The translations under genes were made by a program, and so were the position numbers. 64,000 nucleotides of DNA from Branchiostoma floridae (Eukaryota > Chordata > Leptocardii > Amphioxiformes > Branchiostomatidae), in NCBI RefSeq assembly GCF_000003815.2, contig NC_049982.1, forward strand, positions 26,229,689 to 26,293,688, written 5' to 3'. Shown piece after piece: positions 10,844 through 21,700 of this stretch. The notes beneath the pieces were generated by a model. That model saw only the letters and a program-made list of their open reading frames with translations. It was not told where the DNA came from and did no database searches. How positions within the stretch are numbered: the first letter of the stretch is position 1; every line of letters starts with the position of its first letter.

Positions 10844-13800
10844 ATGGCTGCCGCAGACCAAGACCCTCACGCCCGCAACACATTTCTTCCCCGTTCCTAC
10901 CAAGACTCTAGATATCTAAACGGGTTTCTTGGAATCGTGGACGACTTACAGAAGACTGGGGTACTGCAGGATGTCGTCCTTGAAGTCGAGGGCCGGCGGT
11001 TTCCCTGCCATCGACTTGTTCTGTCCGCGGCCAGCCCCTACTTCAGGGCCATGTTTACAAGTGACATGGCGGAAAGTCGGCAGAAGACGGTCGTTTTACA
11101 GGTTAAGGGCTGGAGTTGTGTGTGGTTAGAATAGAGTGAAACCGGGAGCTTTCACAGATGCTACGTTTTATAGAGCACACACAAGCTTAGCCCAAACCAA
11201 CAAAAGTTCATCTTTCTTTAATCTTTGATGAGAGAGATGATGAATCTTTGATCTGTCCCTGACACTAAGAAAGTTATGATGACCCCCTCCCTAACTTATT
11301 CAGTTACTGGTAACCTCTTTAAGTAGTTAGCAAGCTACATACAATGTATCATTATATTTCATGAGCATTTTTTAATAACAAAATGACTTAGTCATCTGAT
11401 ACAAATTATTACTATACTGTGTGCAAGTAGTAGTAGTAGCGTGTAGTATATCCAGATAATGTAGATAAATCAGGGGAGCAGAATGGGATGGAAGTTTGAC
11501 CTTCATTATAATAAGCTCTTTCACTGAGTTCACTACGCAAAAAAAAAATGTGCGAGCAACAGGAATCCCGGGTAATATGTCAAACGTGCAGGAGACCAGT
11601 AAACACTCTTGTCTCAACCAATCCTCCGATTTGCATCACAATGTCCAGAACGCCTGCAAATGGTGAAATGTTGATATTCATGAAGCCTTCACCTTTGACA
11701 TAATACCCAGAATTCCTGTTACCGCACTTGTGTAGTGAACTCTGTGAAATAGCGTATATCTATAATCAAAGAAATTTGCGATATAATTCCCAGCTATGTA
11801 TCCCCTAATAATGATACCGTATGTGGTAAATGTTTGAACATACTTATGTTGAATTGTTTGCAGGGTTTGGATGCAGGCATGTTTGAGGAGATCCTGAGTT
11901 ACATCTACTCGGGAACCCTCAATGTCTCCCTGGACAAAGTGCAGCCCCTGTACCAGGCAGCCGACCTCCTCCAACTGGACTATGTGAGAGACACCTGCAG
12001 CAGCTACATGGCCACGAACGTGGAGCGCTCCACCTGTGTGGACCTGTACAAGTTTGCTGATGTCTTCTCTGTGGACGTTGTCAGAAAACATTGTCTGCAG
12101 TTAATCTATAGAAACTTTTCTGAGGTGGGTCTGATATTTTGATAGTAGTTCACTGCATTTTATGTCTTCCCTTTCATACAATCTGTCATGAGATTCTAGA
12201 ATAATGTGTTGGTGTGCAACTTTTGTAACCTAATCATAGCTGTCCTCAGAATGATATAAAAGAATATAACTACATGTACTTGCCATTCCTAATATTTCAG
12301 TGTTAAATAACAAGCTTTTCCCAATGTACAAATTGTACTCTGCACCTCCATGCACAGGTTGCCTCCAGTGAGGAGTTCTGCAGCCTGAGTGTGAATCAGC
12401 TGATTGAGATCATCAGCGAGGATTGGCTGGATGTGAAAGAGGAGACAACAGTGTGGGAGGCTGTGGTGAGATGGGTGCAGCACAGCAGGGAGGACAGGTG
12501 GGTATCAGTGTTCTTCTGTTGGACCAAGAACATCATATACTTGACTGGACAGTGGACATTTGGGTTTTAACATGAAATGAACTTGAATACCTCCATGACC
12601 AATAGAGGTGTAGTTTTGGATGTGTTTCCTGATAGTTGTGGTCAGTATTACTTTAAAAGCTCAAGATGGATTCTGATGATATTTGGGATGTCGATAGTTG
12701 TTGGGACAAAGGTCAAGTTAAGGCCCTCTGCTGTGTGACCTTGGTACTGCAGAGAACTTGTTTTTTGTTCCTTTTGTCCTGGACATGCTATGGTCTTTGT
12801 GATACCATGGAACCAGCTAAACCTACTCTGTACCCTACAGACTACACCACCTACCCAGCATCCTCCCTCATATCCGGTTCAACCTGCTGACCTCAAATGA
12901 CAAGGCAGTCATCTTGAAGCACCCCCTGGTCAGGGAGTATCCTGGGAGATCTGTTATCAGGAAGGTGGTAAAGAAGACTTCCAAAGTTAACATGAAGAGG
13001 AGGGTCGGGACGGATGTGACGGAAATGGCTCTGGTTTTCGCTGAACGGTGTGTGGAAAAATAGTACAGGCAGAAGTATATTTGTGGGATTTTGTTCTCCC
13101 ATGCCTGAAAGACATATAGCTCTTTTCTATCTATGAAAGAATGATACATGATTTTTTATTTTTCGGCTGTAAATTGTAGCATATGAAGAAAGGGTACCTG
13201 TCAATAATAATTTTTCTCCACTCTTGACTTGCATGGGTAGTTGAGGTCATGGGCTATGATGGGCAGTCCTCCAGCCTGGCACGGAAGGACCAAACTGTGA
13301 GGCTATCACGACCATGCCAAGCAGGGTGTTCCCTCCAGAATTGTGCAGGGAAAAAAGGAATATATATTACTGGTATCAGTTTTGGTAGACTCCGTTGCAG
13401 TCTTTGAACAGGGCCGGTTTTTATTTGGGGGGGTTGCGTTGGTTTGTGATTTTCAACGTTGCCTAGGTTCTCTTGTGCAGGGAAATGGCCTAGGGATGCA
13501 GAGGAGGGGAGTTTGCCGTGAAATGGAGTTTTGCCCCGTCCTGGCCAATGCCGCAACCCCCCCCCCCCCCCCCCCATAAAAACCAGCCCCCTTCGAAGAC
13601 TGCAACAAAGTCTACAGTTTTGGCATGTGTTGGTTGGAATTTGTGTTGGTGGCTCCCTCTAGTGTCCCCTGGGCTGGTTTAAAGATATGCACTGTATTAC
13701 TAACACAATTGTCCTACAGAATAACTGCCAATTTAATACACTGTGAAAACCTCCTTTCCCCTCCTAATGCAAAATAGATTCATTGCAACAATGAATGAAT

Positions 13801-14761
13801 ACACAGTATTTGAGATGATTCTGCTTGTGCGGATTTACAATAAAGTTTGGTCGATTATTCAGTGTATTGTGTCCTTCTCAGGTCAAGAGAGATGCTGTGG
13901 ATGAACCCAAGGGAAGGGACGTACATCAGGCATCGCTATGACATAACTCCAATGACAGGGACTGCTACCAGTGATAATGACATCTTCATCCTCGCTGAAC
14001 ATTCACGTGAAACCTACGCCCTTTGTAAGTACAGCCATGCTGGGAACAAATGGGAACGAAAGTCTTTGGTATGTAGAGAAGACCGTGATAATAAAAAATA
14101 CTTTGACTTCCTGATGGAAATCAATGGCCAGCTTTTTTACCTCATAGTGTCAGAGTCAGTGGACCGAGTGGTGGTGTTGAAGAAGCACAACCAGCACACG
14201 GACACGTGGCACAACTGTTCCACACCGCAACTTGATGGGCAATTGGACTGGTGTTTCGCAGTGTCCTGCAATCAGCACATCTATCTCTTCACAATGCTGT
14301 GCGGAACTGAAATACAGTGTTACGACCCAAGGACAGACCAGTGGTGCGATAAAACTCCACCTCCACCGTCAGAATACACTCTAGGCTATAACGCTGTTGC
14401 CATGGGAACAGAGATCTTCTGCACAGACCAGGACTTTAACACGACAATGGTGTACAACACGGAGTCTGACAGCTGGCAGATACTGCAAGGCTGTCCGGAC
14501 CCGGGGAACCGTACGCGTGAATACGATGGCGTACCCAATCTTTTCGTAATGGAGAACCAGCTGCACATTTTGGTAGCCATTGTTCGTGACAGGGTTCCGG
14601 GTGAAGGGACTAAACTTCTGCATCTCGTCTATGTGTATGACAGGTCTGCTGATGCCTGGAGAGACTTGAATGTCGCTCTACGTGATAAGAAATGTTATGC
14701 GCATGGTGATTTGCCGTTCCCAGTGGCTCGTATGTGCTTGGCATATCTTAAAGGTGCATAA
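10844..14761 (+). CDS. BTB-BACK-kelch protein (KLHL family), five exons
   Basis: Exons rebuilt from splice sites: 10844-11101, 11864-12124, 12358-12497, 12841-13047 and 13882-14761, phases 0, 0, 2, 2, giving 581 residues. The BTB fold is plain ([20 protein letters not shown], then [12 protein letters not shown], residues 43-75). A BACK domain follows ([16 protein letters not shown] and [15 protein letters not shown]). A degenerate six-bladed kelch region fills residues 290-581, with blade motifs such as [10 protein letters not shown] and [10 protein letters not shown]. Proteins with this layout act as substrate adaptors of cullin-3 ubiquitin ligases; that role is inferred from family. Paired glycines in the blades are largely lost, as in many amphioxus-type kelch paralogues. 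I cannot match it to a specific human KLHL. The start has a fair context (AACATGG) and length is normal for the family. Confidence 0.9.
11508..11755. mobile_element. Intronic MITE of the AGGAATTCCGGGTAATATGTCAA type
   Basis: Inverted arms lie in intron 1 of the kelch gene: TAAGCTCTTTCACTGAGTTC on the left and GAACTCTGTGAAATAGCGTA on the right, with GGAATCCCGGGTAATATGTCAA mirrored by TTGACATAATACCCAGAATTCC inside. Related pieces are at 43020-43245, 45540-45610, 48584-48640 and near 19900. Confidence 0.65.
13386..13614. mobile_element. 229-bp inverted-repeat element with G- and C-tracts, in kelch intron 4
   Basis: The left end TAGACTCCGTTGCAGTCTT is mirrored at the right (AAGACTGCAACAAAGTCTA). 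A GGTTTTTATTTGGGGGGG tract on the left faces a long C-run and ATAAAAACC on the right. A 3'-truncated relative is at 25084-25239 in the last BORCS7 intron. Confidence 0.8.
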
Positions 14762-15182
14762 ATACACATCACCTCTTGTGTTTTCAAGCATTAATGTGCA
14801 GATCAAGGACATATAGAGTACCCCGCTGGACTGAATCATGACATTTTGTTTAGATACATATTTTTGCCAAATGCCCCTGCAATGGTAAAATTAGATCTAG
14901 TAGGAGCTTTCATTATTAGAAATTTCATAGAAATGCTTGCTTCTTTTTTCATTGGACATCTTTCTATAAGGGATTGAACTGATATTCTGTGTCTCTTAGT
15001 CTAACAGTAATTATTAGACATCATCAACCTGGATGCCATCCTACTTTGTTAACTGGAGCTCCCATATGCCCCCTTAAACAACTATTTGGTGATGGGGTCT
15101 GGTGGTACATGGGATCCCAGTAGTCATACTTTTTATCAAAAATTTAGGATCAGTGTATGTATGGGCCTTCTTTATACATGTA
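14762..15182. other. Spacer and probable 3' UTR of the kelch gene
   Basis: The sequence following the kelch stop codon is AT-rich, with no further coding exon. No canonical AATAAA was found within the first 400 bases, so the transcript end is not fixed. Confidence 0.4.
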
Positions 15183-16095
15183 CAGTCAAACCTGTATTAG
15201 CGGCCACCTTTGCATAACGGCCACCTGCCCATAGTGGCCACTTTTTGTCGGTCCCTTGGATTCGTAATGATTAAGAAATAGGCTTAGCGGCCACCTGTCC
15301 AACGCGGCCACGGCCACACGATTTCCGGTCCCGCAGGTACAAAAACACTGCCGATTACGGCCACGCGGACCGCTGATCTATGTTTCGGCACGCATTCGGC
15401 CATATACAGCTGCCGTATCGTCACCCTACGCCGGATTTAAAACCTCTTTGATTTATTTTCAAAACAAAACTTCGTAAACTGGCGCTACCCATACCCGCCG
15501 ACAAGCGAGGTCATATAAGGTCAACAGATGACACCAATATTACAGAGGTAAATTGCGTTAAAGTTACGTTCTAATACACTATCGCTTAGGTTAATTTTTA
15601 TCACAAAAACTTTCTAAATGAATTGTTACAAAGACAAAATGATATGAACTTCAGACTATGGTGGATTTTATTCTTACATTTATTAAGAGATAAGTCTAAA
15701 ATGACGAGACTTTTCTTGTGAGTACCACATTAGCATAATGGGCGAACCTGACGTGTGAACGCGGGAGGGAACACACGGACGGCGAAGTATCAAAGGATAC
15801 AAGACGAAAGATCAAAGAAATATGACGATACCGGTCTCTTCAGACAATATCAACTGTAGAACATTTAAAACTTTTTATAGCTTTTGTTTTCTTAATACAT
15901 ATAGTGTAAAATCATTGCAGTACATGTACAGTACTGTTTACATGTATTATGTGAATAAAGATCAGTGGGTACTAAAACCATGTGTAACTTATTGCTTGTG
16001 GTCAATTAATTAGCATATTCTCTATAGTGGCCACCTCTCTATAGTGGCCAATTTTGACCAGTCCCTTGAGTGGCCGCTATAGACAGGTTTGACTG
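15183..16095. mobile_element. 913-bp TA-flanked DNA transposon (CAGTCAAACCTG termini)
   Basis: Termini CAGTCAAACCTGT face inward and TA flanks both ends (15181-15182, 16096-16097). Subterminal GCGGCCACCT words mirror TAGTGGCCACCT near the right end. There is no transposase ORF, so it is non-autonomous. It is a longer relative of the element at 3817-4301. Confidence 0.85.
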
Positions 16096-17168
16096 TACTA
16101 GTTTTGTGGTATGATTAGCATAACTGTATTTGTTTATCAGTTTGGCACTTTACAGGTATGTTACTAACTTCTTGTTAACTTTTGCCTACAAAGCTAATTG
16201 CACAGTTATCCACATTTGATTAAAACCAATTTACATACAATTATTCCCATGTATAACATATATTTTTTGTATAATTTTTAAACAAGGTATGTACTGGTGG
16301 AAATAAAGCGTTGTCAAGCCCAATTCAGTTTGAATGCCAATTGCACTGTGAAGAAGTTCCTAGATTAAGCATGTACAAGCCAGTTTGCATAGTAGCGCAT
16401 CAAAGTACTTGAAACAGCCTATTAAAGTTGAACTTAAACCCTGGTAAAATGAAATAAATGAGCTATTCTCTAGAATAATCTTCTGTGCACAACAGCGAGC
16501 GAGGTCCGGAAGAAAATCTGCTATACGGTATACTGATTGCTACCTATTATACTAGTTTTGAAACTCTTACAGTTGGATTACAATATTTGCTTAGTCAGTG
16601 TGAATTGATGCCTGAATACTGTTAGTGTTTCTGCCAACTGCTGTGCATTAGCTGCAGTATGCTGATATCTGCTAGGTGTCATAAAAAAGTAGTTTCAGCA
16701 GAGAATGATCACAAATTTTACCTTATTTTACATACATTGTATAATGTAGAGTGTACACTGAACTTACATATTCAATCCTTGTAGCTTGTGCAACCCTGCG
16801 ATAAGTATTAAGCCGTCAAACCTCCTTAACCATGTTTATCTCCCAAGGCAAAATACCACATTCTGTTGTACCTCCAACCATGAATGTGATTATCAGATTC
16901 AGCCAGAATGAGGGATCAATGAAGAACATACTGCTCTACTGTTTTCACAATACTAAAGCTGAAGTTACCCATACATCAATGTGATGCATCGGGTCCAGCG
17001 CCCATCTCCGTTTCGTAGCCCTGGGGCCACACACATACTACATGTATTAGGTCACTACATCAGGGGGCTATTCACTGGTAGTGTAGTGTGTTTAGCTTCC
17101 ATACTCTTCCTCTTAGCAGAGAAAGAAGTATGTACCATATATTAAAGAAGAGTCTTTGGTATAACCCG
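16096..17168. other. Gene-free AT-rich spacer
   Basis: I see no ORF of note, no splice-flanked exon and no clear repeat ends. It separates the convergent kelch and TEN1 genes and may include the 3' UTR of TEN1. Confidence 0.4.
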
Positions 17169-17273
17169 GCTACAGTATCCAGTCTTCCTTGGTGGTCTCC
17201 CATCCAAGTACTGTCTGGACTGCACGACACTTAACTTCCATGATCGGATGTATCAACGCGCCACAGCCGTAGT
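17169..17273 (-). pseudogene. 5S rRNA-like sequence (5S pseudogene or 5S-derived SINE head)
   Basis: Read on the minus strand, it opens with CTACGGCTGTGGCGCG and closes with GGATACTGTAG, close to the ends of metazoan 5S rRNA. The internal RNA polymerase III promoter is recognisable: box A as GGAAGTTAAGTG (17228-17239) and box C as AGTACTTGGATGGGAGACC (17194-17212). Several substitutions, and a replaced segment where 5S normally reads GATCTCGTCTGATC, mean it should not be a working 5S gene. A 5S-derived SINE (SINE3 type) is equally possible. Confidence 0.75.
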
Positions 17274-17292
17274 TCACAATATTGGTGACCCC

Positions 17293-18288
17293 TCAGATAT
17301 AGAGGGACAGTCTTTCTTTTAAATATTGCCTCTGCATATCTAACGCTTTATAGTACACTGCAGTGTCTATCCCATCCACACATCTCACGACTCGGGCGTG
17401 CAGAAGTGGACCACCTGCCGTGAATTCTGTCTCTCCAATCATCTGGAAGATGGAACCGAGTCTGGCTTGAAATGGTTCGATAAGTCTTGTGTCGACGGAT
17501 AGTTGCTGGTGTGGACTGCTGTTCTTGGACCGCTCAACGTTGGACAACTCAGCTGTACAACCTATAATGTCGTGGGTCTCCAGCCTAGCAAGAGGAAACA
17601 ACATACAGTATACAACAAGAGTAGGAGACCTCATACCGCCGTGGAAAACTCTGAGCCATTAGAGTTATTGCTTTATCTTGTCTCATTTATGATAAAAGTA
17701 AGCAATATTTATATATTAAACTAGCACAATCTAGCTATTTCAAAATAGTAGTCTGAACAGCCTTGTTCGCTTTGGTCCACTCCCGATCACGCAAAGGTCG
17801 CTACCCAGACTTGTTGACAGGTAGCAACCTTCAGGAGCAGACTAAAGCAAACAATGCTGGACACCAGGTTAGCATAGCTTGTCCAGAACATGAGATAAAA
17901 CAACAGGAGGATCTGCTGCAGTACCATACAAAGCCCGATGGGGGCCCATAATTAAACCATTTCTTCCTGTTGCCATCCCATGGACCTTATACACAGAAAA
18001 ACACACACGCAGGCACAATAACATAACCAATTTAAGCACACGACTTAAATTTTGAAGCCTCAATAATTTGAATATTCCTGAAGCGCCCTCCCCCCCAAAG
18101 ACTGAGTCGTACGCAGGGTTTGTATGGCAAAACCCCTTTGCTATTTCTCAGATATCTCGGTAATTATCTGAAACCCAGACTCACTTTCCCATCACACGCA
18201 CGGCTTGACCGTCCAACTCCTCGGCCCCCCTTAGGAAAATCTCCGAAATCCGTACGACTTCACCACTGTCAGGCAAATTTCGCGCCAT
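17293..18288 (-). CDS. TEN1: CST complex subunit TEN1, two coding exons
   Basis: Exon 1 is 18185-18288 (reverse) and exon 2 is 17293-17584, joined in phase 2 (donor AAA|GTGAGT, acceptor TTGCTAG|GCTGG), giving 131 residues. The family match is strongest in exon 2: LIEPFQARLGSIFQMIGE followed by HARVVRCVDGID, the same order as vertebrate TEN1. Exon 1 gives an N-terminal stretch ending GQAVRVMGK, which leads into the first OB-fold strands. TEN1 is a single OB-fold protein that binds STN1 in the CTC1-STN1-TEN1 complex, which supports C-strand fill-in at telomeres and replication restart; that role is known for the family, not shown here. Length fits (about 120-130 residues in vertebrates). The start ATG lies in AAGATGGCGC. 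It is divergent from BORCS7, 428 bp away. Confidence 0.88.
17905..18015 (+). repeat. CTGCTGCAGTACC interspersed repeat fragment in TEN1 intron
   Basis: The stretch carries CTGCTGCAGTACCATACAAAG, GGGGGCCCATAATTAAACC and a CA-rich tail. The same ordered words occur at 35395-35560, 56845-57060 and 58590-58700, and inverted at 40080-40395. Confidence 0.6.
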
Positions 18289-18716
18289 CTTGCATAGACT
18301 GGGGACCGTACAGCAATGCACACAACTTGGTGGAACAGCTATTTGCATACAAAATCTTTAGAAACCAATATTTCTCTCCAACAGAAACTCTGATGAGCAC
18401 ATACAATCTCACAAGACATTTTGATGAATAGATCGGCAATAAGGACCAGTTTGCGATAACAGTTTTATTGGATGTTTAACAACGATTGACCCCTTAACTA
18501 CCGCAAACGTAGTGTAGTTTACGACTTCTCTCCAAGCAGACGTTTATAGTATTCTCTGGCTTTTTTTTTCTACATTTTTGTAATACTATTGTTTCGTTTT
18601 GTAAATGAAATAAAACTTATAAGTTAGAAAGTCAGATAGAAATGGCCTAACATCAGCTTGGAGTTTAGTTTACGACAGTAATGGTCTGATTTGCGGCTAA
18701 CGTTGTTGTGGACAAG
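18289..18716. promoter_or_regulatory. Candidate bidirectional promoter of TEN1 and BORCS7
   Basis: The 428 bp separate two divergent start codons. The TEN1 start overlaps an AAGATGGCG motif of YY1 type. A piece of the CCAAGCAGACGTTTATAG repeat family lies at about 18533. No TATA box stands out on either side. Use as a shared promoter is inferred from arrangement alone. Confidence 0.5.
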
Positions 18717-21700
18717 ATGACTTCCAGTCCGAAGTTGGACCCGAAAACAAAAATATCGGACAAAATTATAGGAAACATAAATGATACAGGTTCACTGTGT
18801 CGGCAGCTTCTGAGGGGTTCAAGGTCATCTGAGGTGAGCTGATGTTTGCCCTTTGCTTCAGAAACAGGTGATTTTTTTGTCGCAAAATATCTTTGTCATA
18901 GTGCCCTCCCCCTTTTCTGTTAATATTCAAGCAGATGTTTGGAGGCATAATCGTGCTAGTCAACAGCCATTTGCCGACGTGCAAGCGAAAAGATAGAGAC
19001 AATTTAACAATTGTGGTTCCCAGTTTCTGTGTTCCTAAAGATGTAGTCAATGACCAGGACAAAGTGCATAATTTTTTGAGAATGTCACGAATAAAAGTTT
19101 TGTATTAAAGTTCTTGCTTGGAGACTAATTATAATTGCAAGTGCTGTCTCATATCATCTGTATCTGTATATAACCAGTATACACCAGCTAGCTAGAAGGT
19201 CTCGGACCGGAGTTTCTTTTACGATTTCGGAGGTTGGCGGACAGCCTCAGGCCGAAGGGCTACAGTTCCGCTAGTAAACGTAGGACGCGAAACTTAATCA
19301 ATATGGTGGAAAGCCGTTTACTGCCTCTTTCCGACAAACCTATTGGTATCGTCTGTTGCCTCTTTATTTCGGGTAGTATATGTAATAAAATTTTAATTTT
19401 GGACCCGAAAAGTATCATTTTTTTGACACTTTTTTGATCGAAGCTGCTTGGAAAAAACGAATTTTCCCAGGATAATGGCCTACGTGGTAGAAAAGCTAAA
19501 TTCTTCATGTTGGTGTAAAATGAAAATAAAAAAATTCCATGTGATAACTTTTTTGCAATCTTCGATGACGTAATTTCTTCGAAATCGCATGAAAAACGAT
19601 GCTATTTGGGTCATCAGGCAAAAAAAACGCATCACCGTTGCAGCGGACTAATACAAAAACGGTTTCGCTGGCTGACCAACTACTCCTCGCACAAAAACAA
19701 TACAACCCACGGGCTTTTCAGTAAATACGACAAATCTATGCTCAGCCTCGATCACCAAGCAATAGGGAGCAAAAGTTAGGGAGACACCAGCGCACTTCCG
19801 GCCTATTTCTACATCATTACGTCAACTCCGGTCAGATTTGAACTCCGACCCGGAACCAGAAGAAACATAGGAGACAAGAGTACGCGTGCTGCAACGGGAC
19901 ATGTGCAGCGTGATATGTCAAAGGTGAAAGCCCGAGTGACACATAAACAAAACCTTACTGGACGTTCTTAAGCAAATCGAAACATTGGTTGAGATGAGAC
20001 TGTTTACGTTTCAGGGGCATTAACCTAATTTTTATACACATTACCTACTCAAATATTATATTACACTTGACTTGAATAATGTTGCACTTCCTCAATGTAT
20101 GAAGGAAGCTTATATTATAAAGGTCATGGCTATTGACAGGGTGTGCCTGGTGATAGTGCAAAAAAAGTTACAAACAATGTAGGTGTTTACTAGGCAGACC
20201 ATTGTTGACAGGACTCACAGGAGAAGGGTTAGGGAAATTTGGCCTCTGATGTTATCTTAGAAACACAAGTGGGCTCATTACCATCACTGATGCAACATAA
20301 ATGACATTTTACTTGTTATGCTGCTTTGACAAGTCTAACTATATGATATGATTAATTCATTTGTGTCTTTTCCATAGGTTTTGAACCTGGCTGCTACAAA
20401 CTTTGCCGGTCAAGAAAAAACACTTGAGAACTCGGACCAGGTGAGATCGTTACGGGAAAATCTTAATTAAAACAACAAAAGTACAGCGAGTTTCATAAGT
20501 TCTTCTACTTTTCAAAGCTCTGTCACACAGGAGAGACATACTAGTACTGGAACACCTTTCTATTGTGATTCCAATGTATTCCAAAGGATACACATGTGAA
20601 ACCCAATGGAATCATATCTATTATCCTTAGGCCACACCAATTTAATTTCTTGGTTCACGGATTTTTTCATAAAAAATATGGAGCGAGAGGGCGAAATAAA
20701 AATAAAAATTGTAAAATGGTTAGAGTAAAGGTAACGGCTAATCCAAAACATAAAGAAAAAACGTTTTCAGCTTGAAAAAAGTACAAATTAAAACACTATT
20801 TTTGTACAGTAACAGCACCTGTACCCACACTTTAAGGAGCTTATAATATAAAGGCCAATTTGCTACGTACACCAGAAAGTTGGTGGTTTCATTAATGGTG
20901 AAAATTTGCTGAGTGGTAATTTTTATTTTCATTTTTTTCCCCAAAAAATAGGAGCGAGCGAATCCATGAACCAAGAAATTAAATCGGTGTGGCCTTAGCT
21001 AACTTCTCTGGAATCCACCCACAGAAACACAAGGACCTGCGAGCCTGCTGTCTGCTCAATACAGGATGCTCTCCTCCTACGAGTGATTGATTACCATGAA
21101 ACTCATGAGAAACACATTGGAATTACAGTCTCTAATTGGCGATAAGGAAACCTTTTGGATATATATCCCCTAAGGCAGACATTCAGGGCCCCCTGACAAG
21201 GAAAAAAAGGAAAGATACCAAAGTGGAAATCAGTGGTCATGTTCTTTATAGTACTAACATTACAATGCTAGGTATGCATCTGATACACATATTGTTCTTC
21301 CTTCCAGAATTTGAAGAAGATGAGCATAATAGCAGCACATCTACAATTTCAGTAAGTAATTTTCTGAGTCTTGGGAGTTTTTTGTTGTTGTTGTTGCCAC
21401 AAGAGGGCACTGATTACAAATTAATACAATATTGGGCATTGACGAAAAGAACTCCGGCCGTACTACAATCAAAAATGTCCTTTATTGCTCCTAGACTTGT
21501 CAATCTAGCCACAGAAATGTTCGTGGTGGTTTTATTTGTGTTTGCTGTTTTCGCAGCTGCCTCTCCACCACAAACTCCAAACCAATGCGAGTAGTGGTGC
21601 GTACCTAAACTCATATTCAGGTTCAGGTCCGGATTCAAGTCCAGCAGTTCAGGTTCAGGTCCGGATTTAAAGTCCGGACCTGAACCCATCATTGCGTATT

